64,000 bases of DNA, from NCBI GenBank assembly GCA_032622095.1, contig CP136066.1, positions 154,715,152 through 154,779,151 on the forward strand. Direction: 5' to 3'. A program made the translations under genes and the position numbers. Positions 12,311 through 23,100 of this stretch are shown here, piece after piece (within the stretch, counting starts at the first letter, position 1; each line of letters starts with the position of its first letter). The notes below the pieces were generated by a model that was not told the origin of the DNA, searched no databases, and saw nothing but the letters and a program-made list of their open reading frames with translations. The DNA comes from Siphonodentalium dalli. Lineage: Eukaryota > Mollusca > Scaphopoda > Gadilida > Siphonodentaliidae.

Positions 12311-12894
12311 GTGTTATGTTTTTTCTCTTTTATCTCTGTCATCTGCTTTTATCTCCTGAACACAGCTCCCAGTTAATAATAGACTGGTCGTTCCATTGAA
12401 TATTTTCTATAACTGAATAGGAGAATCCATTCAGTATAGAAAGGATTAAATTTGGGAAATGAAACAATGCTAATTTTTAACTTAGAACTAAATTACTTAT
12501 CCTGTTGTACGATTATTTACTCCTACTTATAAATTTTAATGTTCTGTCAGCCGATATTTAAATAGGTCTAGCTCATGTGCAAAGTTGGCTTCAATTAAAG
12601 TCAGAGTTGTGTAAATCTATGAGAGGCCAAATTCACTTATAATAATTATTTGCTCATAAGTGCAATTATTTGCTTAAGCAAAAATAATTGAGCTTAAGCA
12701 CAAATAATTATTAAAAGTGAATTTAGTCCCCCATACAAATCACGCTATACAGTTTTTGTCTGAATTTTTTTTTATATCTACAAAATACCTTTCTGTTGTG
12801 ATCCTAGCTATTTCTTTCTCTTTTGACAACAGTTGAGCTGGGAATTTTCAAAATAAAGTAGGGCCTAATTTTATATCGGAAGCCATATTGACAT
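12311..12894. other. Non-genic stretch before the minisatellite
   Basis: Contains a partial family B MITE (12345-12450) and two outlying CTTAAG dyads (12673, 12693) within AAATAATT-rich DNA. No gene seen. Confidence 0.5.
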
Positions 12895-13480
12895 TTAATA
12901 AATAATTGAGCTCAAGCTTAATAAGTAATCTCTAATTGCACTTAAGCGCAATAAGAATATACCTAGGATATTCCTTATTGTGCTTAAGCATAATAAGAAT
13001 ATACCTAGAATATTCCTTATTGCGCTTAAGCATAATAAATTGTCCTTGCTGTGCTTAAGTGAAATTAGATATTCCTTAGTGCACTTAAGCACAATTAGAT
13101 ACCCTTATTGCGCTTAAGAGCAATTATATCTTCCTTTATCGCACTTAAGCGTAATTAGGGATTCCTTATTGCACTCAAGCGCAATTCAATTTTCCTAATT
13201 TAATTGCGCTTAAGAGCAATAAGGAATCCATAATTGCGCTTAAGCATGATCAGGGATGATATAATTGCTCTTAAGTGCAATAAGGGAAGATCTTATTGCG
13301 TTTCAGCACAAGAAGGAATATCTAATTGCATTTACAGTATAAGTGCAATAAGGAATTTTTAATTGTGCTTAAGCGCAATAAGGAAAAGTTAATTATGTTT
13401 AAGCACAATAAGGACTATTCTTATTGCACTTAAGCGCAGTTAGAGATTCTTTATTACCCTTAAGCTCAATTATTTATTTA
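12895..13480. repeat. Palindromic ~30-bp minisatellite with CTTAAG cores
   Basis: At least 13 exact CTTAAG hexamers occur (for example 12941, 12983, 13025, 13054, 13084, 13113, 13144, 13209, 13239, 13270, 13368, 13429, 13459), mostly 29-31 bp apart, with decayed cores in the gaps. Each is the centre of a dyad such as GCACTTAAGCGC, followed by AATAAGGAAT or its complement. Two outlying copies lie at 12673 and 12693. The array ends about 260 bp before the MEN1 start codon. Confidence 0.85.
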
Positions 13481-13741
13481 ATGTTATATTTGCTTCCAAT
13501 AAATAATTTTATGGATCCAGTTTGAAAAAAGATTTTTTTTAAATCTATCTCAAAGTTAATTGTTTGGTTCGAAATATAGTTCCTGCGGAAGAATGTTGAA
13601 TATTCTCACATTAACATATTAAAAAACATTAGGTTGCAGATTTTATGTTCTAATAATATCGATGATATGTCACTTTAAGATGAGTGATCACTTTGGTTTA
13701 GAGGGTAATTTCTATTTATAAACAGGAACTCGGTACACAAG
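13481..13741 (+). promoter_or_regulatory. MEN1 5' flank, likely core promoter region
   Basis: This is the unique sequence between the palindromic minisatellite and the MEN1 ATG. It contains ATCGATGATATGTCAC near 13657 and TTTATAAA at 13715-13722. No CpG island is visible. Assignment as promoter rests on position only. Confidence 0.4.
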
Positions 13742-13749
13742 ATGGCGGG
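13738..13749 (+). promoter_or_regulatory. MEN1: TISU/YY1-like element at the MEN1 start codon
   Basis: CAAGATGGCGGG matches the TISU consensus SAASATGGCGGC at 11 of 12 positions, with the ATG being the menin start codon. TISU elements are known to support scanning-free initiation from very short 5' leaders and to bind YY1 in promoters. This implies transcription may begin only a few to about 30 nt upstream. A TATA-like TTTATAAA lies at 13715-13722. The start-site position is inferred. Confidence 0.6.
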
Positions 13750-14150
13750 TGGAGATGATAAACAACATTTCCCCCTAAAATCAATCGAAGATGTCGTGCG
13801 ATTGTTCAAAGAGACGCTTGAGAAAAACGCGGAACCGAATCTAGCCAAATTGTCCATTATTCTGGGGATCATAGAAAATGTTTGTTGCGTGAATCGCGCG
13901 CTGTCACTGCACGTAGATGAACCGCACGAGAGCTATCAAGGATTCCCGGTTGTGGAAAAGGAAACGGTCGATGCTCTATTTACAAAATTTGAAACTCTAA
14001 TAAAAAGTAACGTTGATTTGACAAAATATCCTAGTGACTTCGCCAATAGAGATCTGGTCAAGAGAGTGTCAGATGTTGTATGGAGTTCGCTGACACGAAC
14101 ATATTATAAAGATAGAGCACATCTTCAATCACTCTATAGTTTTTTGACAG
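13742..14150 (+). CDS. MEN1: MEN1 coding exon 1 (residues 1-136 plus first base of Gly137)
   Basis: The exon encodes the N-terminal domain and the start of the thumb. It begins [13 protein letters not shown] and ends [15 protein letters not shown] plus one base, then reads into a GTGAGA donor. The blocks KDRAHLQSL and VKRVSDVVW are typical of menin. The start is chosen because it is the only ATG placed at the expected distance upstream of the FPLKSI block and it sits in a strong context (ACAAGATGGCGG). The open frame runs past the donor to 14203, but conservation stops at the splice site. It ends in phase 1. Confidence 0.96.
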
Positions 14151-17100
14151 GTGAGAATTTGCACACTAAAATTGGTCAGTACAATACACTACAGTACCTA
14201 TGAAGTATGATTGGGCAGGGGGAGGGCAAACTCCATGCAGGGTTTACATGTACCTCCCTTCATGACTGTTACCGGCACGTTCAAACGAACGGAAAGCTCG
14301 TTCGTAAGTCTCGCTAACGAGATGTCGGGTGTGTTCTATTGTCTCTGTTAATAGGTGCCTCATGTCGCGGGGGAGGAGGGTATGGGTATTAGAATCTATT
14401 CAGTTACTGAGTTGACTTTACCAGCTTGACTTGTCGCAAATTATGTTTCGTATATCATTGAAGCCATTTGTTGCATCATTACTCTAGTATTACACGTGCC
14501 ACAGTGAGAAGTTATCACTGGTCAATTGCGTCACATCGAACTAGACAGTCGGCCGCGACACTTCATGTTTTTGAAGATCAACATAAAAGAAACCGCGCCT
14601 ACACGTGCATACATTGGGTTCAGTTCAGGTCATGGAGTTCACCGCCCGTGCATGACTGATGGCAGTGGCATCGTTAAAGGAACAATGCAATACGGCTTTG
14701 AGACGTTAATATGTTTTAACTGTTACAGATTACGTGATAATATGGCCATGCAATGGCACTGCTGTCATGATAGCACAATTTCAAAGGTAGTGCTTTTTCC
14801 GACTAACCGACTAGCAGATTTCGGGATCGACTAATTTAATAATCGCGTCGACTTTGACTAGTCGATTAATCGTTTCAACACTATCTTCCATAATTTACGA
14901 TATATACTAAAGCGAGCAGAGCAACATACTGGTATCACTCTTATTATAAGCACACAAATGTTACAAAATATCGAACACAATTTGTGTAAATTCGTACCTT
15001 AACCCTTTGAACCCGGCTGGCCGGTATTCCGGCCAGAACGTAATTGCACATATACGCGACTGGCCGGTTTTCCGGCCATGACGTAATCTCGTTCTACCGT
15101 CGGCGTTGCAGAGTTGGTACTCAATGTTAAGAAAAATAAAATAGTGTTGCATAAAATAAATATTATAACTGTTTTAGCTGCCCAAAAATTATCGAGGTTG
15201 TGTTTGGCATAACGATGTATAAGCCGATTAAAAACTGGACACAGTCTCCATTTTATCACATTTCTGCACTTACGGCGCCGCCATATTGCTTCTCGCGACC
15301 TCTCGTTTCGCGTTATATGGCAAAAAAATATATATTTATAGGTAGAAACTTTAGTGACATATTCTTGTGGTATTTATAACTCCCAATGTGTGAAGAAATT
15401 CCCGCTAAATTATATAATTCGCGCTAACGATTGTCGCATGTAAACACATGTCATACGAGTTTTGTTCAAGAATATACAAACTTCTGAGTTCATTAAATCA
15501 TAACTTTTTTGTGCAAAGGTACACGCTATATAGATTTACACGAGAATAAAGTTCAGAATCTTGTCTTTAAGATGGCATAAGCTAATAGACCGCACAATGC
15601 CACGCATTTTAGTTATTGGTGGGGTATTCAGAGAATACCCAGAGTTTGTTTTGGCTAAAACCCATATGACGTCATGTATTTACGTTGGGATTGTGACGTT
15701 ACGTAACATTTTTTGGCAGTTTCTATAATAAATCTAATATTAAAGTTTTCAATTTTTTATAACTTTTTCTGTATTTAAGATATTGAAATAGATTGTGATG
15801 TGCTGAATTCAGAATTTAATAATCTTTCCAATGGTGTAAACAATATGGTAGAAGAGAATGCATACATGTAAATACCATATGCCTGAACACAGTCTACAAT
15901 AAGTCAAAATACCCCTGGGAGCCCAGGGTCAGGGCGTCGATCGTTGTGGGGAGCCAGGGTTAAGAAGTTAAGTTAACCTCTTCGCTGCTAAATGATGTCA
16001 TGCGCTGGGTTGTTGACATTATTGCCATTTCCAGTGGAGAAATATAACAGGAATATCACAAGAACTATAAAACTGACTTTAATAGTTGAAAAATTGAAAG
16101 GCTAGCTATTAATTATCATTCAGTTATTCTGATGCAGCTATTGCACCAATCTCTGAGTTCCAGCTATGAATAATGGCCTACTGCTAGTGTGCTGAAGTAG
16201 GTCCGTAGGTACATGTAGTAGGCCTACTATGGATCATATATAGCTCACATCATGCACTTTTACATCCATAATAGTTATAGACATCATTGCAACGAAGAGT
16301 TTAAGTTTGTATTAAAGTCCCACTACTAGTAGAACCAAAGAACTATATTGCAAAATGGTGTGATTTGGTTCTCCGAATATTTTATCAACACAAAAATCTA
16401 AACGCACATGGACGACATGTATTGTCAATTTGTCACGAGAAAGCACATGGCAAGTCAAACACAATCTTGAGTTCTAATTTGCTGCAATTTTGACGAGTAG
16501 CTTGCAAATTTAATCATCAGCAAGACTACCACTCTAATTTTGCACTATGTCATTAAGTTTTTAGTGCGGGAATTCTCAAAGCACATGTAGGAAATTTGAC
16601 TTTGGTGCGATCAGTTTTTGCCATTTTGGCTAAATATAGAAAACCACAGGCTATACCCCAGGCTAGTACCAGCCGGTGACAGAGACAGAAAAGAAGTATC
16701 AATATTGCGCTCTGGTTGAGATTGGGGGAAGGGAGCAGTGTCGAATTTGACGAACATGTGTCGGTCTTACTTATTATGGTCATCTGCATAAACATTCATG
16801 AGCATCACGATTCAATTATCAATGTCACGGTCAATATTTAAAAAATGATTTACTTTCAAGATATTATCGTAAAGTTAAAGTACCTCTGCTGATTCGCTCG
16901 ATCTTCACATAGTGTCGTGCATGTTCAGACATTACACTGTTCTTGGCACACCATCGGATCAGGAGCCGATGCTAATGGCGGTTGAGTTTCATTATACCAT
17001 CAAATGACACACATATTGCCAAAACATTCACCTACAATGGAATTAAACTTTGGAATGATTTAGACATTGAATACAAGTCAACCGAAGACTCAAACCAGTT

Positions 17101-20100
17101 TAAAGAGTGTGTCAGACTTGAATTATACAGCCAACTTAAAGATAAAGAAGAGGAAATTTTGTGTGGACATAGACTCTAAAGCAAATCAACACCTTTTCAT
17201 GTGCTCTCTATCCGTTTTCATCTGTATGGTTTTTATAGGTTTTATTCTCACAATCATGTAGGTTTTACAGTTTGAACATTATTCCGGGGAGGTCTTTGGA
17301 TTCTGTGTTGGAGTAAGTTCAACTCGGCCACCATTTGATAGGTGAGCTCACTGCTTATGTTTGTAGAGAGCTGCTGAAACAAAACAGAACCCATAGACAC
17401 TGCTGGTGTGGTTGCATCTCTTAATTTGCAATAATTTATGCACAACATCTCTCACACTTTCATTCATCAAAAATCTTAGTGCCTATTTTTATGAATATGT
17501 CATTCTTAAATGATCTTAAAGATTTCAAATGGTTTCACTATCAAATCAAGTTCGGTACCGGTAACTCTGAAATTTATCTTAATATTCTTAAGAAATTTCA
17601 ATTCATACTTTTAATAATAAGGAATTATATCTCTTGAAGTTGATTATAAACTATATTTATTCCTTTGGTCATTTGAAATTTAGAAATTGTTTGCAGATAA
17701 CATCTATTAATCTGAGGACCATTGTGGAAATAAGTCTACCCATTTATGGGTCAGACTTTTCAATGTTATCCTCGGTGCGATGGGTGAGTCTTATTACATC
17801 CTAAAGACCACTTCTTTAAAAAATCAATATATTTTATTAAATAAATTCTAATGAACGAAACTGAAATTAACCATTCAAATTAACGCACTGTTTAGATATT
17901 TTCTCTCATGTTTTAAAATATGCTGTATACAATCTAAACTGTAATATCTTATGGTCCATTCAAACTGTAGGACCTTTTTGTAATATGTTTTTACATCGCA
18001 CCAAGTAAATCTAGCTATCTATCTATGTTCCATGTGCATCAATGTGTGCACATCAGGCCTTTTCATGGGAAGCTGAGCACCTGTAAATTTTATGAGGTCC
18101 GTCCAACTTTTTATAGTTGAGTTATCCCCCTTTTTCGACATAGCAATGTATTGCAACATGCAGTTAGTCGCACTGGGGCAGTCCCACCTCTAGTTGTAAC
18201 TATATTAAATGAGAAACATTTTATTGCAGGTAATAAATTAGACTGTTTTGGAGTGGCGTTTGCTGTGGTTGCTGCATGCCAACTGATTGGCTATGACGAT
18301 GTCCATTTGTCACTGTCTGAGGATCATGCATGGGTTGTGTTTGGAAAAGATGGTTGTGAAACAGCAGAAGTTACATGGCATGGTGAGATTGAAACTTTGA
18401 CAATAACATGTATATTGATAGAACGACAAGAGTGTGTTAACCCTTCCATGATTGGAGCTTCCTGAAATTTTGCGAAAACCATGTGCCAATGTATTCACTT
18501 CAATATGCGAGTCTCCCTCCAACAACTTTTTTTTTAGCAAAAGTGCTACCAAAAAAAAAAGTTTTGTTTTCCTGCCCATGATGTTCAGTTTGTGTAAGAT
18601 TCATAGTAAGACTTATCACAAAACTGCTCTACCGGTCATAATAACATGGGAAAATGAGAATAATTGAAATATTAATGTGTTAGATTGATTTCAAGTGAAT
18701 ACATGAGATTTACAATCGCCAGTGATCATGTGGAATAAGCCTGAGTTTAGGGTGCCTGTCATTTGCAGAATGAGGTCCTCAGAGGGTGAATTTAGTGGGC
18801 TAACATCACTAAATTCACCCTCTGGGGACCTCATGCTGCTTAGCCAATGTGTATCCCCAAATTGGCATAATGGGTATGTTTATTATTATATTACATAATC
18901 GAGGTTCCCAATGGGTGTACATTACAATATTCGCCATTTGGGAACTTCAATCTGAGTCTATGTCTCCCATAGCAGATGAGGCCATGAGAATGAGGTCCCA
19001 AAACTGGGCCCAGATGTGAATTTGGTGATGCTAGCCCGCTATGTGGTATAGCTATTTAAATTCATCCTCTGGGGACCTCGTTGTGCAAATGACAGGCACA
19101 CTAAGCTCAGACTTGATGTGGAATAATCAACACTTGATATATCTGTCTTGGTTTTTATAATATTTTTGTTCCCTCTTCCATCAAGAGATTTTTTGTCCTG
19201 ATGTTCGTAACCCAACTTATAATATTGATGTGGCCTTTAGAGATGGGCGGTTGTGAAATTTTGCCTCGGTTTCGGTTGTGGAAAAAGAGTTGAGTCTCGG
19301 TTTCGGTTTTGGTTTTTATTAATAAAAATTACTAATGTGAACAAAATCTAATTATGCTTCATCATATTACAAAGAAAACACGCCAATTGTATCACCATAA
19401 CTTGTGAGGTACATGTCCTTTTATAATATTAAATTATGTATCATATTGTTACTATTACATGTATATTGTTAATGTCCATGTTGAGTGGCAGTGCTAGAAT
19501 GCAATTGAGTCTGTGTATTGTGTATGAATGCAATTCAGCATCATATGATCATAAGTGTGAAATAATATAATGATCATTTATATTGGCATAAAACTAATGT
19601 GTGTGACTAGATATATGTGTATAGTTATGATTTGAAAAATAAAATTGGAAATAAACAACAAAATGAAAATAAAACATGACTAGAATCTCTCAATCACATT
19701 ATCTGGCTATATGCCTATTACCACATTTAGGGAACATAATATTGTACACACTATACAGTATACATGCATCCAATTGAATACAAGTCACCTGACTGAGTGC
19801 TATTTCTCAACAGTTTACCGACAAACGGTATAATTCATTCCGGCTCCGATTCCGGCATAACATTTTTAATCAACGGCGCACAAATATATTTGATGATTTA
19901 ACATCCAAACAGTGATAAAAACTAATAGGGAATGCGGGGTAACAATCATTGATACCTTTTGATATCGTATTCTCGTTATCAAATTCACCTTTCAGAGTAT
20001 TTGTACGGCCTTAACCCTTTGAACCCGACTGGCCGGTATTCCGGCCAGAACGTAATTGCATATATACGCGACTGGCCGGTTTTCCGGCCATGACGTAATC

Positions 20101-23100
20101 TCGTTCTACCGTCGGCGTCGCAGTGTTGCACTTTATTTTTTATATTTCGATAAATACTCAATGTTAAGAAAAATAAAAAAGTGTTGCATAAAATTAATAT
20201 TATAACTGTTTTAGCTGCCCAAAAATGATCGAGGTTGTGTTTGGCATAACGAAGTATAAGCCGATTAAAAACCGGATACAGTCTCCATTTTATCACATTT
20301 CTGCAATTACACCGCCGCCATATTGCTTCTCGCGACCTCTCGTTTCGCGTTAGGTCATACCGCTTATATGGCTCATAAGAGATCTAAAAAATATATATTT
20401 ATAGGTAGAAACTTTAGTGACGTATTCTTGTGGTATTTGTAACTCCCAATGTGTGAAGAAATTCCTGCTAAATTATATAATTCACGCTAACGATTGTCGG
20501 ATGTAAACACATGTCATACAAGTTTTGTTCAAGAATATACAAACTTCTGAGTTCATTAAATCATAACTTTTTTGTGCAAAGGTACACGTTATATAGATTT
20601 ACACGAGAATAAAGTTCAGAATCTTGTCTTTAAGATGGCATAAGCCAATATACTGCACAATGCCGCGCATTTTAGTTATTGGTGGGGTATTCAGAGAACA
20701 CCCAGAGTTTGTTTTGGCTAAAACCCATATGACGTCATGTATTTACGTTGGGATTGTGACGTTACGTAACATTTTTTGGCAGTTTCTATAATAAATCTAA
20801 TAAGTTTTCAATTTTTATAACTTTTTCTGGATTTAAGATATTGAAATAGATTGTGATGTGCTGAATTCAGAATTTAATAATCTTTCCAATGGTGTAAACA
20901 ATATGGTAGAAGAGAATGCATACATGTACATACCATACGCCTGAACACAGTCTACAATAAGTCAAAATACCCCTGGGAGCCCAGGGTCAGGGCGTCGATC
21001 GTTGTGGGGAGCCAGGGTTCAAAGGGTTAATGATTAAAATAACATGAGAAATAAACTGACTTGTGTTGTGTATACTACGGCGAAAATAGGTGTACACGGA
21101 AGCAACGTAATTAATTCGTCGCGCGATTTCACCATGCGAACTCCTTTCTGCATATATTACAGGCGGCACACTTAGATTTCTTATCTTTCTTTGAAAAATA
21201 TTTCCACACAGGACTCGTTTGTTCGTCGTGTTCTGCCATGATTACAGGAAGTTGTGACAACCGAAACTACGGGTTTTCCCAACTTACCACGGTTGTCATT
21301 TCCGGTTTTTCCCGACAACCGAAACCGAACTGATTCCACGGTTAACCACCCATCTCTAGTGGCCTTAAGGTTCTTGCATGAGTTTGTTCTGATATGATGG
21401 TACAACAAGAACGAAGGTCTGAGTTGTACATCACAACATCATTCTGTTTACACAACTGTGTCATTCTATATTTATTGCACACCCTGAAGACTGCAACTGG
21501 TACTATACCGAAAATAAGGCTAATATTACTTCCTTTAATTGAACTAGTGATTTAGGTAGAGTGTACCTCATATTAGTGAAGACTTTCCCCTGTTACAGTT
21601 GGCGACATCATCAAGAACCTGGAATCAGTGGAATATTTGCTATGTTTTAAAATATAATTTTTTGTATCTTTTGCCTTGTTTTGTCTTTAGTGTGTAAGCT
21701 GAAATCAGTTTTCTGCATGATTTAAAAAATTGAATAAATAGGAAAAATATAAATGTGATACAATTTTTTTTTTAGCTATAACTATTATAAAATTGGAATT
21801 GTCTTCTGTTATATTCTGTACAAGTGTTATTGAGAAGTCCATTGCATAGGCTAGTAGTATGCCAACCCCTACGGTGAAACACTCTCGTTCTTGTAATCTT
21901 CTTCTTAGTGGTTGAACACAACATGCTACCAATCTATAATATTTTTAGCCTTACATTTTCACTTTTTTTTTCAGGAAAAGGGAATGAGGATAAGAGGGGT
22001 TTGCCTATTGATGCAGCTATAGCTGAGAAAAATTGGCTCTACTTGAACGGCCACCCTGTTATATGTAATCGACAGGTAGAAGTGGCATCAATAGTGTCGG
22101 GAATTAATCCTTCAATCAACCAGACGACAGACAGCATAGAAATGTGCCTTCTACAGCAGGTAATTCTCACAAATACAGTAATGCCCTAAATAATCGACTA
22201 CTTAACCACAGCAGAATTATGGGTAATTTTTCAGGATTTAGTCGGATATATGGCTTGTTGCCATTCATCGGAAAGCTCTCAGTGAGTCGATTATTTAAGG
22301 CATTACTGTATAGCGTTGCAACCTTAATCCTTTCTAAACTAAATACTCATTGATGAGTAGTCCCCTTAGGAAATGTTCAGATAATAGTGAACATTTCCCT
22401 CCAATGAATATGTATCCTTCTATACTTCTGTTTTATTTTCCCCTGTCTGACGTCTGCTTTTTTTCCCACATGAATATCTCTCCGATTGAATAATAGGCCA
22501 TTCCCATGTATACTTTTATAACTGAATAGGAGATTCCATTCATTATAGAATGGGTTATTAGTGCAATAGACATAAAGTCAACATTTATATTAATTTATGT
22601 CAATGGAAAATATTGTCGTTACAAGAAGGCAAGTTGGAAGCTAGGCTTGTCACGGTTATTCAATTAATTGACTAACCTTCGGTAGGTATGGTAGTTGATG
22701 GTTATTTACTTTTGACAAATCGCCCGAGGGGGTGGGGGTGGGTATGGTTGTGTATAATAGCAGGACTATGCACCGATGCCATGCCTGGAAGTAACTGTTA
22801 ACAGCATATGCAGCAAAATTTACCACCCAACAGCCTGTTTTCTCATCAGACTCGCCACTTCCGATCCGGCTTCCTTTGCCTTTGATGTCACAGCTGACGT
22901 TTGGCAGTCATTTTCAAAGAATTCTGTGTGCGACAAGTTCTCACAGTTCGTGGAGGGCCGGCTTCCTTTGCCTTTGCTGTCGATACCGACAAAACTTTTT
23001 ATTGTATATGTCCAGCTTATACATGTCTGTCTTAACTATGTCGCCACAGTTTCACGCCTTTAGCTGACTTAAAGACATATTATGTACTTGTTCGGGTGCG

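Larger units (their letters stand above)
14151..18229 (+). other. MEN1 intron 1
   Basis: GTGAGA...TTGCAG, 4079 bp. It holds a hAT-like terminal fragment (14788-14882), a piggyBac-like MITE (15003-15970) and a non-LTR reverse-transcriptase remnant (16953-17179). No other coding exon matching menin is seen between exons 1 and 2. Confidence 0.9.
18383..21974 (+). other. MEN1 intron 2
   Basis: GTGAGA...TTTCAG, 3592 bp. It holds a partial TTAA MITE (18436-18515), an 8-bp-TSD MITE (18736-19115) and a hAT-like element (19238-21358) carrying a nested piggyBac-like MITE. Confidence 0.9.

Noticed and set aside
12895-13480. CRISPR-like regular array
   Set aside because: The window is animal DNA, repeats are degenerate palindromes and the spacers are not unique; it is a minisatellite.
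14151-14203. Read-through of MEN1 exon 1 to a stop at 14203 as a short menin isoform
   Set aside because: Conservation ends at the GTGAGA donor and exon 2 continues the alignment in phase; intron retention cannot be excluded but nothing supports it.
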